A DNA stretch of 6,250 nucleotides. It comes from CALSMU01 sp963926405 (GTDB lineage: Bacteria > Bacteroidota > Bacteroidia > Flavobacteriales_D > Parvicellaceae). Both the position numbers and the translations under genes were made by a program. Every line of letters starts with the position of its first letter. Position 1 is the first letter of the stretch. The notes under the pieces were generated by a model, which was not told the origin of the DNA, searched no databases, and was given only the letters and a program-made list of their open reading frames with translations. Of this stretch, positions 1 through 6,064 are shown in pieces. The stretch spans positions 1-6,250 of the forward strand of contig CAWUXI010000119.1 of NCBI GenBank assembly GCA_963926405.1. Direction: 5' to 3'.

Positions 1-650
1 GAACCATATAAAACGGACGACGCCCCTTTAATTACTTCAATCTGATCTACATTTTCTATTGGAAGTGAAGACCATTTAATATCCCCGGCATCACCTGCTA
101 GCATTGGAATATCATCTACCATCAACAATACGCGACTTCCAGAACCATAACTAAATCCACTTCCCCCCCGAATACTAATTTGATTCTCTAAAACTTGAAC
201 CCCAGGAACCTGATCTAAAATAGCCTCACAAGTAACAGTAGCCTTTGATTCCATTAAATGCGGTTTTATAATTGCAATAGAAACGGGCACATCTCCAATT
301 GATTGCTCAAACTTACCGGCAGATATTACTACATCATTTAATTGACTAGAATTAACGCGCATTTTTCTATCCAACACTTTTATCTCACCAGCAGCAAGTG
401 TAATATTTATGCTTTGATTATCATAGCCAACATACCTATAATTAACGGCATAAGAACCTGGAGAAACTGTCAGAGAATATTCCCCAGCAAGATTGGTAAC
501 AGTTCCGGGACCATCTGCGACAACAACTGTAACACCTATTAAAGTTTCATTTGTATTCCCATCAATAACAACCCCTTTCAAGATTGCTGTTTGAGCAAAG
601 GAACAAATAGAAAGAAGAAGGGGGGAAAGTAAAAGTAGCGCTCTAATCAT
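1..650 (-). CDS. TonB-dependent outer-membrane receptor, N-terminal part (cut by window edge)
   Basis: The frame opens at ATG 650 and stays open for 216 codons to the window edge, so only the N-terminal part is visible. Residues 1-20 are a Sec signal peptide ending near SFAQ. Residues 21-97 read as a carboxypeptidase-regulatory-like beta-sandwich (KGVVIDGNTNETLIGV, then NLAGEYSLTVSPGSY and YVGY), the usual N-terminal extension of Bacteroidota receptors. Residues 104-110 (LNDVVIS) fit a TonB box. Residues from about 114 are the plug domain, with LDQVPGVQV, SIRGGSGF, VLLMVDDIPM and VDQIEVIKGASSVLYG. Such proteins import large or scarce ligands through the outer membrane using TonB-ExbBD energy. 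The SSVLYG ending of the plug is more like siderophore/cobalamin-type receptors than SusC glycan receptors, but the ligand is unknown. The gene follows the MORN-repeat gene by 62 bases on the same strand and could be co-transcribed with it. Confidence 0.95.
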   Translation of the reverse strand, partial: MIRALLLLSPLLLSICSFAQTAILKGVVIDGNTNETLIGVTVVVADGPGTVTNLAGEYSLTVSPGSYAVNYRYVGYDNQSINITLAAGEIKVLDRKMRVNSSQLNDVVISAGKFEQSIGDVPVSIAIIKPHLMESKATVTCEAILDQVPGVQVLENQISIRGGSGFSYGSGSRVLLMVDDIPMLAGDAGDIKWSSLPIENVDQIEVIKGASSVLYG

Positions 651-676
651 AGACTTATATAAATAATTAACTATGA

Positions 677-684
677 TAAATATA
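677..684 (-). promoter_or_regulatory. weak -7-like box upstream of the TonB receptor gene
   Basis: Read on the minus strand the site is TATATTTA, seven of eight matches to the Bacteroidota -7 consensus TAnnTTTG, ending 26 bases before the receptor start codon. No TTG sits at a normal -33 distance, so this may be a weak internal promoter or chance in AT-rich DNA. Confidence 0.22.
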
Positions 685-712
685 GCAATTATTTTTAAAG
701 TGTAATCCGAAT

Positions 713-2560
713 CTATCTTAATATGGAAGCTCCTTGAGTTTTCTTGGATTTGCTTTTCTTGGGCTTGTCTCCGGAACCGTATTTATACATGATTTTTGCT
801 TCTTCACCTCTCATGACAAGACTTTTTGTGCGTACACCATTTTTATATACAACATGCAGCATCAATTTCCCTTTACGGTTATAAACCTTCATAGCTCCAT
901 GCTTCTTGTTGTTTTTATAACCTATTTCATTTTGAACCTCTCCCCTTCTGGCAAATGTTTTTGAAACACCATTTAACATTCCATCACTATATGCGTTTTC
1001 TGTTGCTACAATAACTCCACCTGGATAATAGTATTCCCATTTACCATCTTGCTTCCCATAAGAATAATCTCCTTCACTGGTTAACTCGCCATCTAGATCG
1101 CTATAAGATTTCCAATGCCCATGCCTAAAACTTTGCTCGTATCCATCACCCTCTGAAAAGGTAATATCTCCTTTTCTTTTTAAGACTTTAAAGTTACCCA
1201 CATCCTTTAAAACTTCTTTATCTGTCCAAAAAGACCATTTACCATCTCTCATGTCATTGGTATAAGGCCCTTCATATCTTTTCTTCCCGTTTGGATACCA
1301 ACCTGTCCAATTCCCCTTCATTTTAGCCATATCATAAGCCCCTTTATCTTTTAACGTCCCATTTTCAAACCATGCAGACCAGTCGCCATTTTCTTTGTCA
1401 TGCAAGTAACTTCCTTTCATGGCTTCTTGTCCATTTTCAAACCATGTTGTCCATTCTCCTTCTCTTAAATTTATTTTATAATTTCCTTCTTTCCAAGTTT
1501 CTCCAGTTTTGTAAAAGAACTGCCAAAAGCCATCTTTACCTCCTTTGATAAAATTCCCTCCATAATACAATTGCCCATTTGGGTACCAAAAACTCCATTC
1601 ACCATCTTGCAAATCATCTACAAAATTTCCTGTCATATCTTTTGCCCCTGTTTCAAAGAAATATTCCCATTTACCATTTTTTAAATCATTTTCGTACATA
1701 CCATTTAATGCTAATGTACTATCTGGTAAATACTCTTTAAAAACCCCTTTTTTCAATCCATTTTCGTAGTTTATTTCTTGATATATCTGATCGGTAACGA
1801 AATAACGAAACTCCCAAGGTCCGGTTCTTTTACCTTCTTTGTATTCACCTGTTGTTTTGAGCGTGCCGTTTGCATTCCATTCTTTAAAAACACCATCTCT
1901 TAATCCATTCTTATAATGGGCTTCTTCTTTTGGCTTTCCGGTAGAATACTTATTTATAATAGAACCCATTCCTCCTGTAACAGTAGCCGTTCCAGAAGTG
2001 TCATAATATTCCATCATGTATTCGGTTGAATCATTTTCTTTATGATTGGTCACCATCATAGGTTTTCCATTTTCAAAGAAATATTCCCATTTACCGATTT
2101 TAACTGCTTCGAATTGATCGAGTTTCATTGCCCAGTCGGCATTGGCTGTATCTTCTAAAAAGGCATCTGGAATACCTGCATAATTACCTTTTTCAGCCAA
2201 GTTTCCATTGTCATAATAAGCTTTGAATATAGAATCTTCGATTCCTAAATAATAATATCCTTCAACAAATAATTTTCCATTTGGATAAAACTGTCGCGTT
2301 TTTCCATGCTTAAATCCCATCCAATAAAACACCTCTTCTTCAATTATTCCTTTTTTAGTCCAAAACCGCCAAAGACCTGTTCTCTCGCCTACTGATCCAT
2401 AACCACTTTTGTTGTAAAACCCCAGACTCCTAACAAGTGTGCTGTCCATATCCCAATAGGTTTTTACTTTTTCAATTTTTAACAACCCTTCCGGATGATT
2501 ACCTTGACTAACGACTGTTGTAAGGGCAAAAAGTAAAATTATACTAGATATTATTCTCAT
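713..2560 (-). CDS. exported MORN_2/YwqK-type repeat protein
   Basis: This is a 615-residue protein starting at ATG 2560, 26 bases after a strong -7 box. Residues 1-19 are a Sec signal peptide (MRIISSIILLFALTTVVSQ) without a lipobox, so the product is probably periplasmic, secreted or surface-exposed. Nearly all the rest is repeats of the form xxG-x-W-x-x-[WYF]-[YF]-x-x-G-x-x-x-x-x-G, about 19 copies between residues 60 and 570. Examples are QDGEWSFWYPNGQLYYGG (318-335) and ENGDWSAWFENGTLKDKG (390-407). This is the MORN_2 repeat, often auto-named 'YwqK family antitoxin'; no toxin gene is adjacent, so that label should not be read as function. The fold is expected to be an extended beta-hairpin ladder used for binding. 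The C-terminal tail (about 595-615) is lysine-rich (KPKKSKSKK) and lacks an obvious secretion-sorting domain. The TonB receptor gene lies 62 bases downstream, so a joint envelope role is possible. Specific function is unknown. Confidence 0.93.
   Translation of the reverse strand: MRIISSIILLFALTTVVSQGNHPEGLLKIEKVKTYWDMDSTLVRSLGFYNKSGYGSVGERTGLWRFWTKKGIIEEEVFYWMGFKHGKTRQFYPNGKLFVEGYYYLGIEDSIFKAYYDNGNLAEKGNYAGIPDAFLEDTANADWAMKLDQFEAVKIGKWEYFFENGKPMMVTNHKENDSTEYMMEYYDTSGTATVTGGMGSIINKYSTGKPKEEAHYKNGLRDGVFKEWNANGTLKTTGEYKEGKRTGPWEFRYFVTDQIYQEINYENGLKKGVFKEYLPDSTLALNGMYENDLKNGKWEYFFETGAKDMTGNFVDDLQDGEWSFWYPNGQLYYGGNFIKGGKDGFWQFFYKTGETWKEGNYKINLREGEWTTWFENGQEAMKGSYLHDKENGDWSAWFENGTLKDKGAYDMAKMKGNWTGWYPNGKKRYEGPYTNDMRDGKWSFWTDKEVLKDVGNFKVLKRKGDITFSEGDGYEQSFRHGHWKSYSDLDGELTSEGDYSYGKQDGKWEYYYPGGVIVATENAYSDGMLNGVSKTFARRGEVQNEIGYKNNKKHGAMKVYNRKGKLMLHVVYKNGVRTKSLVMRGEEAKIMYKYGSGDKPKKSKSKKTQGASILR
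1178..1753 (-). repeat. eight in-register 24-residue (72-bp) coding repeats
   Basis: Within the MORN-repeat gene, residues 270-461 form eight consecutive units with an exact 24-residue step. The conserved glycines fall at residues 272, 296, 320, 344, 368, 392, 416 and 440. At DNA level the copies have mostly diverged, but short identical blocks persist: 16 bases at 1359-1374 recur at 1431-1446 (72 bases apart), and 25 bases at 1651-1675 recur at 2071-2095 (420 bases apart, the KWEYFFE coding segment). This is consistent with growth by internal duplication. Confidence 0.85.
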
Positions 2561-2586
2561 GGGATTAACGCTTCAATTATTCTACT

Positions 2587-2612
2587 CAAATGTAGAGTTT
2601 ATTACCAATCAA
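2587..2612 (-). promoter_or_regulatory. Bacteroidota-type promoter of the MORN-repeat gene
   Basis: On the minus strand TACATTTG (2587-2594) matches the -7 consensus TAnnTTTG at every defined position. A TTG (2610-2612) lies 15 bases upstream, a little closer than the usual spacing for the -33 box. The expected transcript would have a short leader of roughly 20 bases before ATG 2560. It probably drives the repeat protein and perhaps the TonB receptor behind it. Confidence 0.6.
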
Positions 2613-2633
2613 GAGTTGGGCTGTTCCAATTAA

Positions 2634-2648
2634 AATTCACAGTGAATT
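2634..2648. promoter_or_regulatory. perfect 15-bp palindrome upstream of promoter (possible operator)
   Basis: AATTCAC-A-GTGAATT is a perfect 7+1+7 palindrome lying about 21 bases upstream of the proposed -33 box of the MORN-repeat gene. Its position and symmetry would suit a dimeric regulator, either an activator or a repressor. No second copy was seen by eye in the window. The regulator is unknown and chance is possible in AT-rich DNA. Confidence 0.35.
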
Positions 2649-2708
2649 GTTTTAAAATAGTATAACGCGTATTTAGAACTTGGTTACGGGATACAAAACG
2701 TGGAGGCT

Positions 2709-2738
2709 TTTACTTTTTGCTAGCGCTAAAAAAGTAAA
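2709..2738. repeat. inverted repeat, 10-bp perfect stem
   Basis: TTTACTTTTT (2709-2718) is the exact reverse complement of AAAAAGTAAA (2729-2738). The 10-base centre, GCTAGCGCTA, itself contains the palindromes GCTAGC and TAGCGCTA, so the DNA is symmetric at two scales. It lies between genes and could be a transcript hairpin, a protein-binding site or an end of a repeated element. No clean GC-rich stem plus U-tract is present, so it is not a textbook terminator. Confidence 0.6.
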
Positions 2739-2797
2739 CAAAAAGGCGCTATTAGGCGACTACGCAATTAGCCTTATAAATTCAATTCCTCTTCGCT

Positions 2798-2837
2798 AAA
2801 TGGCAAAAACTCACTACGTTCAGACAGCTTGCCATTT
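2798..2837. repeat. inverted repeat, 9-bp perfect stem, 22-base loop
   Basis: AAATGGCAA (2798-2806) is exactly complementary to TTGCCATTT (2829-2837). On the minus strand the same bases lie inside a 24-codon open frame (ATG at 2848, stop at 2774-2776) whose peptide includes KNGKLSERSEFLPFSEE. Whether the peptide is made is unknown. The hairpin is probably the more meaningful feature. Confidence 0.5.
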
Positions 2838-2853
2838 TTAACGCTCATTGCGG

Positions 2854-3036
2854 ATGAATTTATTAAGAACAATTACTAAGGTCGAAGTTAAGTCAATAAA
2901 CTATTTAGCAAACTTTGTATTCAATGAATCAAAAAAAAACGAAGTGACAATAGAACCAAAGGTAGTGCGGCCTCAAATACTGATTGCCGCGAAACGAAGT
3001 AAAGCATTAGTAAATAGGGAAGTTCTGAAGAAATGA
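2854..3036 (+). CDS. doubtful 60-residue small basic ORF
   Basis: ATG 2854 opens a 60-codon frame on the plus strand, opposite to every confident gene here. An in-frame TTG at 2848 would add two residues. The peptide is lysine-rich and basic (for example EPKVVRPQILIAAKRSKALV), with no signal peptide, membrane segment or family motif I recognise. Its stop overlaps the start of a 21-codon frame (ATGA at 3033-3036; MKKSPDCTYALQVEQLKDLQ, ending at 3098). Such an overlap could mean translational coupling or simply a degraded longer gene. No promoter or ribosome-binding site supports it, and it lies inside the structured intergenic element. It is listed so it is not lost; it is more likely non-coding or a relic. 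Confidence 0.2.
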   Translation: MNLLRTITKVEVKSINYLANFVFNESKKNEVTIEPKVVRPQILIAAKRSKALVNREVLKK

Positions 3037-3094
3037 AGAAATCCCCCGACTGCACTTATGCTTTACAAGTTGAGCAATTGAAGGATTTGCAGCC

Positions 3095-3170
3095 TTGACT
3101 TTTTTTGTTTCGTTTTTTGTGTTAAGACAAAAAATGAAAAGCCTTCACGGCTTGAGTGAAATAAAGTCAA
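3095..3170. repeat. branched inverted repeat (outer stem enclosing two hairpins)
   Basis: The outer arms TTGACTTT (3095-3102) and AAAGTCAA (3163-3170) are perfectly complementary. They enclose two further hairpins. One is a 10-bp stem at 3111-3120/3127-3136 with one G-T pair and loop GTTAAG. The other is a 5-bp stem AAGCC/GGCTT at 3139-3143/3149-3153. Together they could fold into a three-way junction as RNA, or extrude as a cruciform. It starts 14 bases beyond the stop codon of the GH3/beta-lactamase gene, so it may cap the 3' end of that message. Confidence 0.55.
3127..3153 (-). terminator. possible intrinsic terminator of the GH3/beta-lactamase gene
   Basis: On the minus strand, about 30 bases after the stop codon, AAGCC-GTGAA-GGCTT forms a short hairpin followed directly by TTCATTTTTTGT, a U-rich tract in RNA. 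The placement is right for a rho-independent terminator, but the stem has only five pairs, so efficiency is doubtful. It is part of the branched inverted repeat at 3095-3170. Confidence 0.35.
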
Positions 3171-3183
3171 ATTGAACAAATAC

Positions 3184-5976
3184 CTATAACACAGGTTCTT
3201 TTATATATCCTTTCGGGTATTTTTTGTTTTTATAAACTCCACTATACTTTAATTGATCATAGAAAACTTGATGTAATCTATTACGAATCTTTTCGGTAAC
3301 TATTTTTTTATTCGATGGGTCTGGGTGAACTCTATTGCTTACAAATATAAAGAGTAAGTCGTTTTCGGGATCTGCCCAAACACAAATACCTGTGAAACCT
3401 GTATGACCAAATGCTGTAGTTGGGCAATCTGGAGATACTGTACTAACACTTTGATACGTTGGCTTGTCAAAACCTAAACCTCTATGACTATCTATTTGAT
3501 GACTTGTAAATTTATTTATTGTTTGCGGGGTTAAATATTGTTTCCCTCCATAAGTCCCTTTGTTCATTACCATTTGAAACAATACGCCCAAGTCATTCGC
3601 ATTTGAGAAAATACCTGCATTACCTGCAACTCCCCCATAAAGAGCCGCATTTGGATCATGAACATGTCCTTTCAATAATTGATAACGCCAAAACGTATCA
3701 AACTCTGTTGGCGTTATTGGATGGATTAACGTATCTAGGTATTGTAAGGGCAAATAACCCATTGTTCTCAGTTTTAAAGGAGAATAAAACTGATTTGCCA
3801 GGTATCTATCGAATGAAATCTCTCTTAATTTTGAGCGAAATAATTGGTACAGCATATTCATATTGGCATCACTGTATTTATATTTTTTTTCTCCAGGCCA
3901 AATTCTATTCATCGAAATCCACATACTATCTAAATAGCTAGAATCTAAATAAAAATCTTTAGCAACCTCAACGCAATAGTAACCATCTGATTCATCGCAA
4001 TAATACCGATCAAATTTTCCGATAACACTATCTATATATGCGATGAACTTATATATTGGTAAGCCAGAAGGCAAACCACTTGTATGGGTAAAGAGCTCTT
4101 TAAAAGTTGTATTCGACATTCGGCTTTTGTATCCTAATGTTTTGGTAAGGCTATCGGGTAAATGATCTTTTAAAGAATCAGAAATTTTATACAGCCCTTC
4201 ATCATACATTTTCATTCCACAAATAGTAGTTGCTGCAATTTTAGTAACAGAGGCTATGTCATATACATCTTGTTTACTGACTAATTTATCTCTTTCGTAT
4301 GTATGATAGCCAAACGTTTGATGATAGATTACTTTTCCATTGCGTGCTGCAAAAACTTGACAACCCGGAGTAACCTGATTGTAAACAGCCTCTCTAGCAA
4401 TTCGATCTACTTTCTTAAGAGAGTCTCTATTGAACCCTGCTGCTTCCGGAATAGCATAAGCCAATCTTGTTTTAGGACTTGTTAATCCATATTTAGCCCT
4501 AAAATCACCAACATCAAATGCCAGTTTTCCATTGATAGGGTTTCCTCCAAAAATAGCCTGTGCCGCTAACTCTTGGCTTTGTTGATCCGTATTCCAAATA
4601 TGAATAAGACAAGGGATTGCGTTAAAATACTTTAGGTTCTCTATATACTCAAAGTTGACAACTACAAGCTGTTGCTTTCCTGCGTATAAGTTTACTTTAT
4701 CCGCAAACAACTTTCCCGAAACAGAATCAAGCTGCTCATTCAAAACAATTATTAGCGGAGTACTCTTACTATAGTTATCTAAAGAAAGCCCTTTCAAAGC
4801 TGTAGTTGAAGCAGTAATATCAGCATAGTTTCTGATAGCTTTTGTAAAGTGGTTTAACTCCTTTTTTCCAGTTTTTATCCATGTAAAATCTGTATTACTC
4901 CAATCTTTTAAGGGAATTAGTTTCTCATCATTCTTCAATAAAATCTGACTATTGTGCTTTAATTGGTATTGCTGTGAACGCAAAGAGACAATATGCTTTT
5001 TATCAAAGTGTTCTTCATTCATCTTAAACGCTTTGGTTAAACCCAGCCATTCTTTAAGTGCTAGTGCTTTTCTAACATTTACTTCTATAACCTCTGCATG
5101 AAAAATAGTAGCTGAAATAGCCTGTTTAATTGATTTTTGAAGTTGTTTGAAATTAGCTCCATTAATATTTTTAAGCAATACAAATTCCTCTCCTGCTTTT
5201 AAAACATCAACGATAGTGTCATAACTATTTTCTGAGTGATTAAACTTTTGACCCTGAATTATAAGTTGGCCTTCGCTATAATCTGCTTTCTGAATTTGGT
5301 TGTTAAAAGCAACAATGATTTTAGATGCATAAATCAATTCATTTAATTCACTATTGGTATCTGCACAATTATCCGCATTGTACAGCACTGATAAAATATT
5401 ACTGTCGGACATATGCTGAATTACGCTATCCATTCTGCTTTGAAAACCATCTAGCAAATTCAGGTTAGAATAAAAGGTGCTGTCTCCAGTATTGATGACT
5501 AAGTGCAAATTTAAATCATGAAAATAGTGAATCGTAGAATCGTAAATGGAAGAGAGAAGTGGAGTATTCTGTGTAGACAGAAACTCATTTTGATCCCATG
5601 CATTGTTTTCAAATGTATAAGGTAATTGCCATTGATTTGTACCTAACAACACTGGAGTTCTGAGAGAATCTAACTGATTAAAGAATTGAAAGTAATTGTG
5701 CTTTTTGGAGTTGGAGATAATCGCACCTACTGGAAATTCTTTTTGAATACTTGTGATTGAATCATTCAATTCAGCCACCTCAATCCAGATTAATTGACCA
5801 ATTTGTTCTTCAAGAGAAAGGGTGTTATAAACCGAATCAACCCACGAAGAATGCAGATCTATTTTAGTAACAGGTTCTGGAGGAATTTCTAAAACAACTT
5901 CCTTCTTTTCTTCCTCAGAGCAGGAAGGAAGAATAAATATTACTAGCGGAAGCAGCAAGAAAACCCATCTTTTCAT
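3184..5976 (-). CDS. lipoprotein: degenerate GH3 (NagZ-like) region fused to beta-lactamase-like serine hydrolase
   Basis: I choose ATG 5976 (930 residues). A TTG at 5988 would add four residues before the signal peptide. Residues 1-19 are a lipoprotein signal ending in LPSC, with C19 the lipidation site; the following SEEEKK is acidic. Residues about 46-312 follow the GH3 N-terminal barrel (LSLEEQIGQLIWI at 53-65, LKAGEEFVLL, KALALKEWLGL). However, the KHFPGHG...DSH motif is absent, and the nucleophile position of 'LIITDAL' reads LIIQGQK (238-244), so this half is probably inactive. Residues about 325-495 resemble the GH3 C-terminal domain. Residues about 510-910 are a class C beta-lactamase/DD-peptidase-like (S12-type) domain with the nucleophile motif SVTK (S576, K579), HTSGLP (from H631), YSD (701-703) and HTG (858-860), all apparently intact. 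Full GH3/beta-lactamase fusions are common in Bacteroidota and are thought to act on peptidoglycan or related envelope substrates. The true substrate is unknown, and beta-lactam resistance should not be assumed. It lies 75 bases after a small lipoprotein gene. Confidence 0.95.
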   Translation of the reverse strand: MKRWVFLLLPLVIFILPSCSEEEKKEVVLEIPPEPVTKIDLHSSWVDSVYNTLSLEEQIGQLIWIEVAELNDSITSIQKEFPVGAIISNSKKHNYFQFFNQLDSLRTPVLLGTNQWQLPYTFENNAWDQNEFLSTQNTPLLSSIYDSTIHYFHDLNLHLVINTGDSTFYSNLNLLDGFQSRMDSVIQHMSDSNILSVLYNADNCADTNSELNELIYASKIIVAFNNQIQKADYSEGQLIIQGQKFNHSENSYDTIVDVLKAGEEFVLLKNINGANFKQLQKSIKQAISATIFHAEVIEVNVRKALALKEWLGLTKAFKMNEEHFDKKHIVSLRSQQYQLKHNSQILLKNDEKLIPLKDWSNTDFTWIKTGKKELNHFTKAIRNYADITASTTALKGLSLDNYSKSTPLIIVLNEQLDSVSGKLFADKVNLYAGKQQLVVVNFEYIENLKYFNAIPCLIHIWNTDQQSQELAAQAIFGGNPINGKLAFDVGDFRAKYGLTSPKTRLAYAIPEAAGFNRDSLKKVDRIAREAVYNQVTPGCQVFAARNGKVIYHQTFGYHTYERDKLVSKQDVYDIASVTKIAATTICGMKMYDEGLYKISDSLKDHLPDSLTKTLGYKSRMSNTTFKELFTHTSGLPSGLPIYKFIAYIDSVIGKFDRYYCDESDGYYCVEVAKDFYLDSSYLDSMWISMNRIWPGEKKYKYSDANMNMLYQLFRSKLREISFDRYLANQFYSPLKLRTMGYLPLQYLDTLIHPITPTEFDTFWRYQLLKGHVHDPNAALYGGVAGNAGIFSNANDLGVLFQMVMNKGTYGGKQYLTPQTINKFTSHQIDSHRGLGFDKPTYQSVSTVSPDCPTTAFGHTGFTGICVWADPENDLLFIFVSNRVHPDPSNKKIVTEKIRNRLHQVFYDQLKYSGVYKNKKYPKGYIKEPVL

Positions 5977-6038
5977 AGTAACCACCAAATTAAGGAAGTA
6001 CCATGCAATTAACGCCTGATTATCCAGTAGTTTTAAAC

Positions 6039-6064
6039 GGGGATGTGTTTATCACATTGTCCCC
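6039..6064 (-). other. hairpin overlapping the small lipoprotein stop codon
   Basis: On the minus strand GGGGA and TGTG pair with CACA and TCCCC, separated by a three-base bulge (CAA) and a five-base loop. That gives nine pairs across the stop codon of the 39-residue lipoprotein gene, upstream of the GH3/beta-lactamase gene. Only a weak T-run follows (GTTTAAAAC), so it looks more like an attenuator, processing or stabilising element than a strong terminator. It could set unequal expression of the two genes. Confidence 0.4.

Larger units (their letters stand above)
2650..3183. other. structured intergenic element without a convincing gene
   Basis: This stretch between the GH3/beta-lactamase gene and the MORN-gene promoter holds no gene recognisable by homology. 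It contains a 10-bp-stem inverted repeat (2709-2738), a 9-bp-stem inverted repeat (2798-2837), a branched inverted repeat (3095-3170) and several short open frames on both strands. From memory, A/T-tract hairpins and short peptides of this style (a minus-strand frame at 2774-2848 reads KNGKLSERSEFLPFSEE) recur between genes in Bacteroidota genomes. That is recollection, not a search result. It is best treated as a candidate dispersed repeat or relic of a mobile or RNA element. No second copy is in this window. Confidence 0.45.

Noticed and set aside
342..542. Plus-strand open frame of 66 codons
   Set aside because: It lies fully antisense to the TonB receptor's regulatory-like and plug domains, whose motifs are clear.
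734..964. Plus-strand open frame of 76 codons
   Set aside because: Antisense to the C-terminal part of the MORN-repeat gene; no recognisable domain and no promoter.
1178..1753. CRISPR array, suggested by regular spacing of similar short DNA blocks
   Set aside because: The 72-bp spacing is codon-periodic, repeats are degenerate, and it is explained by 24-residue protein repeats.
713..2560. Toxin-antitoxin system (MORN_2/YwqK proteins are often auto-named antitoxins)
   Set aside because: The protein has a signal peptide and no toxin gene adjoins it; the name reflects repeat similarity only.
2650..3183. Complete insertion sequence or retron in the intergenic gap
   Set aside because: No transposase or reverse transcriptase reading frame and no matching terminal inverted repeats with flanking target duplications were found.
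3519..3941. Plus-strand open frame of 140 codons
   Set aside because: Antisense to the beta-lactamase-like domain; the minus strand carries conserved family motifs throughout.
4303..4485. Plus-strand open frame of 60 codons
   Set aside because: Antisense to the region before the SxxK motif of the hydrolase; no independent support.
3184..5976. Beta-lactam resistance gene
   Set aside because: The motifs are those of the broad S12-type serine hydrolase family fused to GH3; similarity alone does not indicate resistance.
5977..5988. Upstream TTG/GTG start adding four residues to the GH3/beta-lactamase lipoprotein
   Set aside because: The ATG at 5976 gives a normal lipoprotein signal beginning MKRW, whereas the extension adds non-ATG codons and nothing useful.
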